DNA of 60,317 nt from an uncultured Bacteroidales bacterium (GTDB taxonomy: Bacteria; Bacteroidota; Bacteroidia; Bacteroidales; Bacteroidaceae). The stretch covers positions 1 to 60,317 of the forward strand of contig CALDKD010000072.1 of the NCBI GenBank assembly GCA_937898885.1, in the 5' to 3' direction. The notes under the pieces were generated by a model, which saw nothing but the letters and a program-made list of their open reading frames with translations, did not search any database and was not told the origin of the DNA. The first letter of the stretch is position 1. Each line of letters begins with the position of its first letter. A program made the position numbers and the translations under genes. Of the stretch, positions 16,870 through 25,712 are shown one piece after another.

Positions 16870-17697
16870 ATGTCAAGAACAAATTTTGAACAGCTCCTGC
16901 AGGCAGGTTGTCATTTTGGTCACCTGCGCCGCAAGTGGAATCCTGCAATGGCTCCTTATATCTTTATGGAGCGCAACGGCATCCACATTATTGATTTGCA
17001 CCAGACAGTAGCCGCTATCGACGAGGCTGCCGAGGTTCTCAAGAAGATGGCACGCGACGGTAAGAAGATTCTTTTCGTAGGCACCAAAAAGCAGATCAAG
17101 GATGTTGTAGAGGATAAGGTCAAGGCCGTAGGTATGCCTTACGTTATCGAGCGCTGGCCGGGTGGTATGCTTACCAACTTCCCGACAATCCGCAAGGCCG
17201 TAAAGAAGATGGCTACCATCGATAAGCTGACAAACGACGGCACATACTCAAACCTGTCAAAGCGTGAGACTCTTCAGATTGCACGTCAGCGTGCGAAGCT
17301 TGAGAAGAACCTTGGCTCAATTGCTGACCTCTCACGTCTTCCGGCAGCTCTTTTCGTAATCGATGTACTCAAGGAGAACATCGCCGTACGCGAGGCTAAC
17401 CGTCTGGGTATTCCTGTATTCGGTATCGTTGATACAAATTCAGACCCATCAGACATTGACTATGTAATCCCTGCAAATGATGATGCGACCAAGTCTGTAG
17501 AGGCTATTCTGGATGCCTGCTGCGCCGCTATCGCAGAGGGTCTTGAGGAGCGCAAGGCTGAGAAGGTTGATGAGGCTGCCGCAGAGGAGCAGGAGGATAA
17601 GCCAGAGCGTCCACGCCGCGAGCGCATCCGCAAGATGCAGAAGCCGGCCGAGGATATCGAGGAGGCAAAGGCAGAGGAGCCTGCAGAGGAGGCTTGA
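16870..17697 (+). CDS. rpsB: Ribosomal protein S2 (uS2)
   Basis: 275 residues. The N-terminus LLQAGCHFGHLRRKWNPAMAPYIF and the RWPGGMLTNF stretch are diagnostic. Relative to the usual length of about 240 there is a C-terminal tail of roughly 50 residues, very rich in Glu, Ala, Lys and Arg, a feature I associate with Bacteroidota S2. S2 joins late on the small subunit near S1. It is followed by tsf after 28 nt, the classic rpsB-tsf pairing. Confidence 0.97.
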   Translation: MSRTNFEQLLQAGCHFGHLRRKWNPAMAPYIFMERNGIHIIDLHQTVAAIDEAAEVLKKMARDGKKILFVGTKKQIKDVVEDKVKAVGMPYVIERWPGGMLTNFPTIRKAVKKMATIDKLTNDGTYSNLSKRETLQIARQRAKLEKNLGSIADLSRLPAALFVIDVLKENIAVREANRLGIPVFGIVDTNSDPSDIDYVIPANDDATKSVEAILDACCAAIAEGLEERKAEKVDEAAAEEQEDKPERPRRERIRKMQKPAEDIEEAKAEEPAEEA

Positions 17698-17725
17698 TAT
17701 TCACTAACCGATAAAACTATTAGAA

Positions 17726-18553
17726 ATGGCTATTACAGTTACTGATATTAACAAGCTGCGCACCAAGACCGGTGCCGGTATGGTTGATTGCAAGAAGGCT
17801 CTCACCGAGGCTGAGGGCGATTTCGAGAAGGCAGTTGAGATTATCCGTAAGAAGGGTCTGGCAGTCGCTGCAAAGCGTTCTGACCGTGAGGCCTCAGAGG
17901 GTTGCGTGCTCGTAAAGGTTGACGGCAACTTCGGTGCCATCATCGCTCTCAAGTGCGAGACTGACTTCGTTGCCAACAACGCTGATTTCGTAAAGCTGAC
18001 ACGCGACATCCTGGATGCTGCCGTAGCTGCACGCTGCAAGTCACTTGACGAGGTTAAGGCTCTGCCGTTTGGCGACACCACCGTTGAGAAGGCTGTTGTT
18101 GAGCGCACCGGTATCGTAGGTGAGAAGATGGAGCTCGACGGCTACAACTGGATTGAGGCTCCTGAGATTGCATCTTACAACCATCAGGGTAAGAACTTCC
18201 TTTGCGTGCTCGTAGCATTCAACAAGGAGGTTGCTGACAAGGATTACGTTCACGAGATTGCACTTCAGGTAGCAGCCCAGAACCCAATCGCCGTATGTCC
18301 TGCAGAGGTTCCTGCTGACGTCATCGCACGTGAGAAGGAGATTGCAGCTGACAAGGCACGTCAGGAGGGCAAGCCAGAGAATATGATTGAGCGCATCGCC
18401 GAGGGTCGTATGAAGAAGTTCTACGACGAGAGCTGTCTGCTCAACCAGAAGTACATCTGCGATGAGAAGCAGACCGTTACCGATTATCTGAAGGCTTTCG
18501 ACAAGGAGCTGACAGTAACCGCATTCCGTCGCTTCACTCTCAAGTCAGAGTAA
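17726..18553 (+). CDS. tsf: Elongation factor Ts
   Basis: 275 residues. The N-terminal UBA-like domain has the family phrase LRTKTGAGMVDCKKALTEA, and the TDFV motif of the EF-Tu-contacting core is seen in CETDFVANN. EF-Ts exchanges GDP for GTP on EF-Tu. The length is normal for the group. It is the last gene of the cluster, closed by the bidirectional terminator at 18575-18611. Confidence 0.97.
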   Translation: MAITVTDINKLRTKTGAGMVDCKKALTEAEGDFEKAVEIIRKKGLAVAAKRSDREASEGCVLVKVDGNFGAIIALKCETDFVANNADFVKLTRDILDAAVAARCKSLDEVKALPFGDTTVEKAVVERTGIVGEKMELDGYNWIEAPEIASYNHQGKNFLCVLVAFNKEVADKDYVHEIALQVAAQNPIAVCPAEVPADVIAREKEIAADKARQEGKPENMIERIAEGRMKKFYDESCLLNQKYICDEKQTVTDYLKAFDKELTVTAFRRFTLKSE

Positions 18554-18574
18554 TTCCAAGAGAATATCGATATC

Positions 18575-18611
18575 AAAAAGAGCTGACCATCGTTCTGGTC
18601 AGCTCTTTTTT
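18575..18611. terminator. Bidirectional terminator between tsf and SUI1 gene
   Basis: A 10-bp stem (18580-18589 with 18596-18605) extended by A-T pairs, preceded by AAAAA and followed by six T residues. It lies between convergent genes. Confidence 0.9.
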
Positions 18612-18616
18612 GTGTC

Positions 18617-18961
18617 TTATTTTGTGTCTTTATAACCTGTGTCTTTCAGGCGTGTCACTATTTTTTCCTTCAACTCACCCTGAATCAGTATCTCGCCGTC
18701 TTTTACGGCACCACCAGTCCCGCAAAATGTTTTCAGAGCGCGTGCCAGTTCTTTCAGACTCTCCCCGGGGCCGGTGAATCCACGCACTATAGTGACTGTC
18801 TTGCCTCCGTGCCCGTGTCTCTCTACCGAGACTCTCAGGCGCTGTCTCTCTGGCGGAAGCAGTTCCTCTTCCGGCTCATCATCAGTTTGATAGCTGTAGT
18901 CTGGGTTGGTTGAATAAACCATCCCAAGCCGTTCTTTCCAGTCGTTATCTTTCTTGCCCAT
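18617..18961 (-). CDS. SUI1/YciH-family translation factor
   Basis: 114 residues. The C-terminal 75 residues carry the SUI1 fold: RHGHGGKTVTIVRGF, then KTFCGTGGAVKDGEILIQG, matching the eIF1/YciH pattern. The N-terminal 40 residues are charged and variable. Bacterial YciH is thought to influence start-codon selection fidelity; its role in this organism is inferred. The ATG at 18961 is the only sensible start. It may be expressed together with the small lipoprotein upstream (27 nt gap). Confidence 0.88.
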   Translation of the reverse strand: MGKKDNDWKERLGMVYSTNPDYSYQTDDEPEEELLPPERQRLRVSVERHGHGGKTVTIVRGFTGPGESLKELARALKTFCGTGGAVKDGEILIQGELKEKIVTRLKDTGYKDTK

Positions 18962-18988
18962 TACTGTGCTTTTTGTTGAATTACTGTT

Positions 18989-19162
18989 TTAGAATCTCAA
19001 GGTCAAGCAGCTTGCCTGAATGACATCGCCTGTCTTGTTCAGATAGTCAACCTCTCTGGTCTCCAGCAGCAGGCCCGATTGCTTTGATCCGCACGATACC
19101 GCCGTCAGCGCCATCATTACTGGTACGAGACAAATTGACGTTGAATGTGCCTTACCGTTCAT
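18989..19162 (-). CDS. Small putative lipoprotein (57 aa)
   Basis: 57 codons from ATG 19162. Residues 1-24 form a signal peptide ending in a lipobox (LTAVSC), so an envelope lipoprotein is predicted. The remaining 33 residues have no recognisable domain, and the ORF may be a degenerate 5' fragment. The start upstream at 19213 is excluded because the -7 box at 19184-19191 lies inside that extension. Confidence 0.45.
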   Translation of the reverse strand: MNGKAHSTSICLVPVMMALTAVSCGSKQSGLLLETREVDYLNKTGDVIQASCLTLRF

Positions 19163-19183
19163 ACTTTCTACACGATTAGTACA

Positions 19184-19191
19184 CAAAGTTA
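19184..19191 (-). promoter_or_regulatory. -7 box of the small lipoprotein/SUI1 unit
   Basis: TAACTTTG on the minus strand, 21 nt before ATG 19162. A CTTG lies 19 nt further upstream as a possible -33. Confidence 0.5.
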
Positions 19192-19310
19192 TGAATATTG
19201 TTTGTATTGGCAAGCGTTCCGCAGAGTGAGATGATGCCAGTGTCTTTTTGTAAAATAGACTGTCTCTCTCATTTTACAGGCTCTTGGAAGATAATCATTT
19301 GGAAAATGTC

Positions 19311-19318
19311 TATATTCG
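19311..19318 (+). promoter_or_regulatory. -7 box of the YccF gene (TATATTCG class)
   Basis: TATATTCG followed by CA, 23 nt before the ATG. It shares the 14-mer TGTCTATATTCGCA with the promoter of the GH54 gene. Confidence 0.5.
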
Positions 19319-19341
19319 CAGGCAGTAAAGTATTGGAATAT

Positions 19342-19707
19342 ATGAGCGTGATAGGGAATATTGTATGGTTTCTGCTTGGAGGTCTCATCACATCGCTGAT
19401 GTACCTTCTGGGAGGGTTGGTTATGTGCCTTACCATAATTGGCATTCCGTTCGGTCTGAAGATTATGCGGCTCGGGCTGCTTGCTTTGTTCCCGTTTGGC
19501 AAGGAGGTCACGCTGTCGCCGGCCAATGGCTGTCTCACAACGGTGTTCAATGTGCTGTGGGTGCTGTACGGATGGTGGGAGATTGCTTTGACGCACGCCC
19601 TGTTCGGGGTGTTGCTATGCATCACCATTGTAGGCATACCGTTTGGCAGGCAGCATTTCAAGCTGGCCCGCTATTCACTGTTCCCGTTCGGGTGCGAGAT
19701 TAAGTAA
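19342..19707 (+). CDS. YccF-family inner membrane protein
   Basis: 121 residues from ATG 19342 (MSVIGNIVWFLLGG). Two repeated halves each contain a membrane segment followed by the phrase IGIPFG: TIIGIPFGLKIMRLGLLALFPFG and TIVGIPFGRQHFKLARYSLFPFG. This duplication is diagnostic of the YccF family (DUF307). The function is unknown. The longer ORF from 19198 is rejected because the -7 box lies within it. Confidence 0.85.
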   Translation: MSVIGNIVWFLLGGLITSLMYLLGGLVMCLTIIGIPFGLKIMRLGLLALFPFGKEVTLSPANGCLTTVFNVLWVLYGWWEIALTHALFGVLLCITIVGIPFGRQHFKLARYSLFPFGCEIK

Positions 19708-19710
19708 GCG

Positions 19711-20992
19711 TTATTCGCTGTCTCGTTCCACTATGTTGAAGAGTTGCCAGGAGAAGGCGTCTTTGTAGGCATCGGCCGAGCCTTTCGGAACGTATAGGTA
19801 ATGCCGCATTCTATGACTGAACTGTAAAATACGGAGTGAAAAGGCTGTTGCCCCTTACGCTCAATTCTGAGCAAATTGTGGTTGTTCCGCACGACAAACG
19901 AGTATTTTCCTTCGGAATCAGTGGTTGTCTGCCGTACAATATGAAAGTCAATATGATCAACCTCAGACACTGTCAGGCCTGAGATGGGTCCGTCATTACT
20001 CCTTGCTATTCCTGAAATCCTGGAACCGTTCTTTACCAGTCTTTGTCTCTCGAAAAGACGATTCCACATTTCCTCCTCTGGACTCAGTCTCTGCTGCGGA
20101 GCGCTTGCAGAAGAGAGACGCGGTATTCCTCATCGGTAACGGGCTTCTCAAAAAGATGCCGGTCAAATCTCGTTCCTAAATAAAAATTGTCGGAATCATT
20201 TTTAACCATATTGTCGGGAATGTATCTGAGGAATTCTCCATAGCACTCTTCCATATCCTCAAACAATGTGACAAGAGAGTCCGCCCTCTCCCTCAGGACC
20301 AGGCCGTAGGCTTTCTCCATTATGCCGACCAGCTTCTCTGACGGGCCCGTCATATAACCGCTATGCACTGTGGCTGCCATATCGCCGTAACGGCTTTTCG
20401 GAATAAAATAATAACTTACCCCATCTTCGACCATAAAGTCGTTTTCCTCCTCCGCAAGATACGACGATGTATAGCATGCCATCTTTATCATCCTGACAAA
20501 GGTGTCTGTCAGTGATTTGCTGACCTCTATGGAATGTCTTTCCGCCTTTGGGGCGTCGGCACGCGCCATCAGCTCCTTATCTTTATTGTGCAATTCAACC
20601 GCTGCGAATCCGGTACTTGTATTGACATCATCATTCTCGTGACTCCTGTAGGCGCGCTCTTCTATCTTCAAGTCAAGATGTTGGTCTGTCTGCAGGAAGC
20701 CCCATATCTGCTTGTCAACTGTAAGTGCGGAAAGGCTGCCGTCTTCAATCAGCAGGGCGTATTCCTTGAAAAATGACGGTGCCACTACAAAAGCGTATCT
20801 GAAATCGCGGTCGCTGAGGAACACGCGGTCCAGAGCGTTCTGATAATCATTTGCTCCTATCACCTCATCGGCATAGTGGCCAAGCGGCTCGATACCTGTG
20901 AACCGTTTCTCTGTCTGTGCCGGAACATTGCCTGCAAGACACAGGGACATTAAAAGGATCAGTGTAAAGCCTGTTGATTGTGAATGTCTCAT
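19711..20992 (-). pseudogene. Twice-frameshifted gene: secreted protein with carboxypeptidase-like regulatory domain
   Basis: Three reading frames join into one sensible protein. Frame 1 (20992-20084) has a signal peptide (LSLCLAG-like core, cut near VPAQ) and about 290 residues of unrecognised sequence ending at a TGA. A second frame is open across the same point and reads APQQRLSPEEEMWNRLF, then a carboxypeptidase-regulatory-like beta domain (RISGIARSNDGPISG). A third frame begins near 19788 and reads KGSADAYKDAFSWQLFNIVE, then stops at 19711. The breaks lie at a CT-repeat (about 20111-20119) and at TTCCGAAA (about 19786-19790). Alternatively 20069-19731 is a separate gene: an AGGAGG precedes ATG 20069. 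Sequencing errors cannot be excluded. Confidence 0.6.
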
Positions 20993-21019
20993 AACCTTGG
21001 AATTATTGGTTGGTTTGAG

Positions 21020-21027
21020 CAAATGTA
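21020..21027 (-). promoter_or_regulatory. -7 box of the frameshifted gene
   Basis: TACATTTG on the minus strand, 27 nt before ATG 20992. It makes the start at 21022 impossible. Confidence 0.5.
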
Positions 21028-21152
21028 CTGTAAAAGTAAGTAATGATTGTTGCTTTGGACGTTACAAAACCGTTACAGATGCCTACGGTCTCCAATATTT
21101 GTTTTTTTGATGAAAGTTCCGTATTTCTGAGATACTCATTTAATTAATTGTC

Positions 21153-21160
21153 TATATTCG
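21153..21160 (+). promoter_or_regulatory. -7 box of the GH54-VKOR unit (TATATTCG class)
   Basis: TATATTCG followed by CA, 27 nt before the GH54 ATG. There is no clear -33 TTTG at the usual distance. Confidence 0.5.
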
Positions 21161-21187
21161 CAAATAGCAAGTTAAATATCAACCGAT

Positions 21188-24100
21188 ATGAGCAAAAGAA
21201 AACTTTTCATCGCGCTTGTCGCATCGGCCGTGGTAATTCCGGCGGCTGTAGTGACAGCTGTCGCCGTTACAGGCGGCAAGACATTCACAAGGCCTGAGGG
21301 CCCTTGCGACGTTTATGCTGACGGCGGCGCGCCTTGTGCTGCCGCACACAGTACAACACGTGCGTTGTACGCATCGTACGACGGGCCTCTGTATCAGATT
21401 ATGCGTCAGTCCGACGGCAAGACATTGGATATTGGCGTAGTTGAGCCTAACGGCAATGACGGAGGCGGCTATGCCGATGCCGCAGCCCAGGACGAGTTCT
21501 GCAAGGACACCTATTGCTGGATTACCGTCATCTATGACCAGTCTGGCAATGAGAACCACCTGATGCAGGCGCCTCACGGCGGTTTCAGCGGCCCTGCAAT
21601 GGGCGGTTTCAACAACGTTCCTGTAGCAGACTGGGCTCCTGTCACCCTGATGGGACATAAGGTCTATGGCGTGTTCATCGCTCCGGGAATGGGTATGCGC
21701 TGGAACGATGCCAAAGGCACTGCCGTTGATGATCAGGCCGAGGGTCAGTACTGGGTAATCAGTGGTCATCACTACAATACAGGTTGCTGCTTTGACTATG
21801 GAAATGCCGAGACCGACAGCCGTGATGATGGCGATGGAACGATGGAGACCACATATTTCGGCAATCAGCCTTCGTGGTATCGCGGAAGCGGTCCCGGTCC
21901 TTGGATTATGACAGACCAGGAGAACAATCTGGTGGGTTGCGTGAATCCCGATCCTAATGACAAGTATTGTCCCGACATACCAAGCGTGAGCTGGCGCTTC
22001 ATCACGGCCACTGCCGACGGCGAGCCGCATCACTGGCGCTCTATGGGCGGCAATGCCCAGGGCGGTGAGCTGCTGACGATGTACGATGGCCAGCGTATCC
22101 AGAATGCCCGCAGCAGCTATGACCCAATGCGTAAGCAGGGTGCCATACTTCTCGGCAACGGCGGTGACAACAGCAACGGCTCATCGGGTACATTCTACGA
22201 GGGAGCTATGACCAAGCCTGGCACGTTCCCGACAATAGAGACAAATCAGGCTGTCCAGGCCAATGTGGTGGCAGCGGGATATAACCTTCCGACTCTTTCT
22301 GTGGCAGGTGCCACAAAGACAGATGCTCCTAACGGACTACAGACATTTGCCCCTGCATCAACAGCCAGCACTACTGTCACTTTCGTCAATACTACGAATG
22401 AGCCGATATCAGACCTTCAGCTCAGTATTGATGTTCCCAAAGGATGGAAGAGCTTTGTCATGGGAGGCAAGGAGAAGGTGCGCGATATAGGCTATACCGT
22501 AGCTCCGGGCCAGACAGTTGTCGCCACATTCTCCGTCAGGTCCTCGGGCAAGCCTTTCAATGGCGATCTCGTGGCCAGGGCTCAGTGGACTGGCAAGAAT
22601 GGAGTTGTAGTGGAAAAGGCCGTTGAGAAGGTCCGCAATGTGGCTCCAGTCAAGATTAATGAGTTCCGTGTGGCCGATGGTAAGGGCAATCAGACAAACT
22701 CTTTTATAGAGCTGTATAATGCGAGTGACCTGAGCGTTGACATCTCGGGCTGGACTCTTACAGAGCACGCCATCAATATTCCGTCATTCTCAAGCATCAG
22801 GATTCCTAATGGTACACGTATCGCTCCAAAGGGCTTCTATCTGTTGGGACTGGCAAACTCCGGCCTTTCTGTCCAGGCTGCCAAAGGTGACAAGATTATC
22901 TACGTGCGCGATGTGAGAGGCATCTCGGCAGGCGATGAGATTGAGATAGGTGGTGAGGTACGTAAGGTTGCAGGTGTGTTTTCTCCGGCACAGCCTGAGC
23001 AGGTTCCCGGACAGCGTCCTCGCGGCAATGCTCCGGCCGGTCCTACAACTATCTGGCAACCGCTTCCTGAGGGTCCGGTAATCACGATTCCTGCAGGCTC
23101 TACAAATATTCCGGTGGCAAGCATCAATGGTTTCAAGAAAGGTGACAAGATGGCCATTGGCTACAATGCCACATATCCTGCTGTCTCCAACTCAACTGAG
23201 AAGTACGAGATTGTCACGATTACAGAGGTAGGCAAGCCTGGGACACAGGCCTGGCTCTCTATGGATGCGAAGCCGGGCGATACCAACATCAAGGTCTCAT
23301 CAACCAGCAATATCTCTGTGGGCGACAAGATTCGCCTTGACATCGCAAGTGAGGGCCACGGCATAGAGACCGTCACCGTAAAGGCTGTGGGAACTGCCTC
23401 AAGCCGCAGCACATTCAACGGCCCGCTCGGCCCGGACGATAACCCAGGTACGGGCCTCGAGCTTGAGGAGCCTTTGAAGTATGCGCACTCATCGAATATG
23501 CCGTTCAGTGTGAACGGTACCGGAATCAGCTTTGAGCCGGCATCGCGGTTTGACCACTCAAGTAATGAGCCTGTACTGCCTCTGATTTATGCGATAGAGC
23601 TTGACGAGCCTCTGGCATCGGCACATCCTATTGACGAGGTTGTGTTTGATGCTAATGTCACTACTGCCGGCTATCAGGGTCAGGTGGCTGCCGACCAGTT
23701 GTTTGGCGGTCCGGCTCTAAATGCCTCGCAGGGTAATATGGTGCTGCGCACTGCCAAGGGGCTTATTGTGGATGCCCTTAACTATGGCGGTGTGGTTGAT
23801 CCGTGGCTTGGTGAGGGCTATCACGGAGAGGCAGGCGCGGGTGCCGGTGGCAGTTATGCCGCAGCTCCTTCCGCAGGTGGCCGACGCGGTTTCGGTGCCG
23901 CGCCAGTATCATCGCCTGATGTAAGCTCCGGCCGTTATCCTGACGGCAATGATACCGATGACAACAAGCGCGACTTCCGTATCCAGAGCTCATTCAGCAT
24001 TGCATCTGCCGCAAAGGCTGGAATCGACAACATCAAGGTTACCGGTACTCAGGGCGTATCAATAGGCAAGCGTTTCTATATCGGCTCAGGCGATAACCTT

Positions 24101-24490
24101 GAGGCAGTCAATGTAGCAGTTATCGGTACAACAGGATGCACTGTTCTTGCCAAGGATGCCGCAGCAAACGATACTGAGCTGGCAGTGGCAAGTTCGCAGG
24201 GCTTCTCGGCAGGCCAGACAATCTATGTAACGGTTGATGGCAAGGATATCAAGGCTGTTGTTCAGCGAGTGGTGGCCGCTCCAAGAAGATTCGGATACGG
24301 AATGCCTCAGAATGCTCAGGCACCGACTGATACCATTGTCCTTAATGAGCCTCTCGGTACCTCAGTGTCAGCCGGCGCTCAGGTGGCGGGCTCAGGCCTC
24401 TCACTGGGAATGCCTCTCAGATATGACCATTCCGCAGGCGAGATAATAGCTACGGCCGTTCCTACACCTGGAATGCCGAATGTATATTGA
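21188..24490 (+). CDS. GH54 alpha-L-arabinofuranosidase, multi-domain, exported
   Basis: 1100 residues. An N-terminal signal or anchor (about 5-27) precedes a full GH54 catalytic domain (about 38-366) that removes arabinose side chains from arabinan and arabinoxylan. By alignment from memory with Aspergillus kawachii AbfB, nucleophile Glu221 maps to E245 (DQENN) and acid/base Asp297 to D327 (GGDNSN). The vicinal pair Cys176-Cys177 maps to C200-C201, and the other disulfide pairs to C40/C50 and C105/C110; C251/C261 is an extra possible pair. After it come a NEW3-like beta domain (about 378-485), a lamin-tail domain (about 487-560) and about five repeats of a 40-residue 'AGDTNIKV..GFSVGDKI' unit. 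The usual CBM42 is absent, and no type IX C-terminal domain is seen. VKOR-DsbA follows after 14 nt. Confidence 0.92.
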   Translation: MSKRKLFIALVASAVVIPAAVVTAVAVTGGKTFTRPEGPCDVYADGGAPCAAAHSTTRALYASYDGPLYQIMRQSDGKTLDIGVVEPNGNDGGGYADAAAQDEFCKDTYCWITVIYDQSGNENHLMQAPHGGFSGPAMGGFNNVPVADWAPVTLMGHKVYGVFIAPGMGMRWNDAKGTAVDDQAEGQYWVISGHHYNTGCCFDYGNAETDSRDDGDGTMETTYFGNQPSWYRGSGPGPWIMTDQENNLVGCVNPDPNDKYCPDIPSVSWRFITATADGEPHHWRSMGGNAQGGELLTMYDGQRIQNARSSYDPMRKQGAILLGNGGDNSNGSSGTFYEGAMTKPGTFPTIETNQAVQANVVAAGYNLPTLSVAGATKTDAPNGLQTFAPASTASTTVTFVNTTNEPISDLQLSIDVPKGWKSFVMGGKEKVRDIGYTVAPGQTVVATFSVRSSGKPFNGDLVARAQWTGKNGVVVEKAVEKVRNVAPVKINEFRVADGKGNQTNSFIELYNASDLSVDISGWTLTEHAINIPSFSSIRIPNGTRIAPKGFYLLGLANSGLSVQAAKGDKIIYVRDVRGISAGDEIEIGGEVRKVAGVFSPAQPEQVPGQRPRGNAPAGPTTIWQPLPEGPVITIPAGSTNIPVASINGFKKGDKMAIGYNATYPAVSNSTEKYEIVTITEVGKPGTQAWLSMDAKPGDTNIKVSSTSNISVGDKIRLDIASEGHGIETVTVKAVGTASSRSTFNGPLGPDDNPGTGLELEEPLKYAHSSNMPFSVNGTGISFEPASRFDHSSNEPVLPLIYAIELDEPLASAHPIDEVVFDANVTTAGYQGQVAADQLFGGPALNASQGNMVLRTAKGLIVDALNYGGVVDPWLGEGYHGEAGAGAGGSYAAAPSAGGRRGFGAAPVSSPDVSSGRYPDGNDTDDNKRDFRIQSSFSIASAAKAGIDNIKVTGTQGVSIGKRFYIGSGDNLEAVNVAVIGTTGCTVLAKDAAANDTELAVASSQGFSAGQTIYVTVDGKDIKAVVQRVVAAPRRFGYGMPQNAQAPTDTIVLNEPLGTSVSAGAQVAGSGLSLGMPLRYDHSAGEIIATAVPTPGMPNVY

Positions 24491-24504
24491 TTTTTTCTGA
24501 ATTG

Positions 24505-25659
24505 ATGTTCAGAGAAAAGAGACTATGGAGATGGGTCACGGCACTTTTGTGTGTCGTGGCCCTTGTCCTGTGTGTCATAATGGTTGTCCACTCACTCACC
24601 GGCACTCGTCTTGTAGGTTGCTCTGCCGGCTCCTCGTGCGATGCCGTCTTAGGCAGCCGCTGGTCTTTGCTGTTCGGAGTGATTCCAATAAGCGGAATGG
24701 CCGCAGGTGTCTGGCTGGCTATGCTTGTCTGTTCCGCGTATATGCTGTTTGCAGATGGCAAGGATGTTGAGCTGGACGATATGGTCAGTACGGTTATGCT
24801 GATGCTGGCTGGCGCGGTGACAGGAAGCGCTATATGGTTCACTGTCTTGCAGGTATGGGCTATTCAGGAGTTCTGCCCGTATTGTATGAGCGCGCATCTT
24901 ACAGGAATAATAGTCTCACTGATTCTGCTTTCCGCACCTGATGTCGGGCACAAGGCAAGGAAATTCGCCATTGGCCTGACGGCCGCAGCGGTTCTGGCAG
25001 GGCTTCAGCTGGTTACCACACCCCGCAGCGCCTTTATAAAAGGAAGTGCCGGGGAACCTCTTGCTGAGATTCAGATTGGCGATGCACCCATTACTGGCAG
25101 CGAGGATGCCCGGATGGTTGTGACGCTTTTGTTTGATTATCAGTGCTCGCATTGCAGAAAACTGCACTCTATGTTACCGGATGTGGTGGAGCAGAGCGGG
25201 GGTAAGCTCGCATTCCTGCTTTGTCCTACTCCGCTCAGTGTGAGTTGTAACCCTTATATTCCGGCAAGTGGCGATGATCCTTTCAAAGGCTCCTGCGAGC
25301 TTGCCCGTCTTGCCCTGGCAGTCTGGTATGCGGCGCCTGAGCTGTTTGAGGAGTATGATGCCTGGCTCTTCTCATCGGAACAACCGGGAGGGTGGAGACC
25401 GCGGCCTGTCGATGAGGCCCGGATGTATGCGTCTGAACTGTTGGAAAGAGTGTCTGTTGATCTGGAAAATGCCTTGGGTGACTCACGCATAGACTCCGCA
25501 CTGGCACTTCACGTTGAGTTGCTGGGCCGCACCGCGCAGGGCGGAAGCGGTGGAATCCCACGGATGATATACGGCCAGCTCTGGATTACTCCCGAGGCGG
25601 ACAATGCCGCATCATTGCTGTCTGATATCCAGACGGTTTTCGAAGAATCACCGGAATAG
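24505..25659 (+). CDS. VKOR-DsbA fusion, disulfide-forming membrane protein
   Basis: 384 residues from ATG 24505; a TTG at 24487 overlapping the GH54 stop is possible but less likely. The N-terminal 165 residues form a vitamin K epoxide reductase domain with several membrane helices, loop cysteines C39 and C45 (CSAGSSC) and the active CPYC at 124-127. The C-terminal half is a thioredoxin/DsbA-like domain facing the periplasm with CSHC at 214-217. Together they take electrons from substrate thiols to quinone, forming disulfides in exported proteins. It lies 14 nt behind the GH54 gene with no promoter or terminator between, so it is probably co-transcribed with that cysteine-paired enzyme. Confidence 0.9.
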   Translation: MFREKRLWRWVTALLCVVALVLCVIMVVHSLTGTRLVGCSAGSSCDAVLGSRWSLLFGVIPISGMAAGVWLAMLVCSAYMLFADGKDVELDDMVSTVMLMLAGAVTGSAIWFTVLQVWAIQEFCPYCMSAHLTGIIVSLILLSAPDVGHKARKFAIGLTAAAVLAGLQLVTTPRSAFIKGSAGEPLAEIQIGDAPITGSEDARMVVTLLFDYQCSHCRKLHSMLPDVVEQSGGKLAFLLCPTPLSVSCNPYIPASGDDPFKGSCELARLALAVWYAAPELFEEYDAWLFSSEQPGGWRPRPVDEARMYASELLERVSVDLENALGDSRIDSALALHVELLGRTAQGGSGGIPRMIYGQLWITPEADNAASLLSDIQTVFEESPE

Positions 25660-25682
25660 CATCGTTTCTACCATCTTTTTTG

Positions 25683-25690
25683 TACTTTCG
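25683..25690 (+). promoter_or_regulatory. -7 box of the FAH-family gene
   Basis: TACTTTCG followed by CA, 22 nt before ATG 25713. It separates this gene from the GH54-VKOR unit. Confidence 0.5.
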
Positions 25691-25712
25691 CACAGATTAT
25701 TGTAGGTGAGAT

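Noticed and set aside
21179..22033. 284-codon minus-strand ORF opposite the GH54 domain
   Set aside because: It is antisense to a well-supported catalytic domain and has no recognisable motif or start signal.
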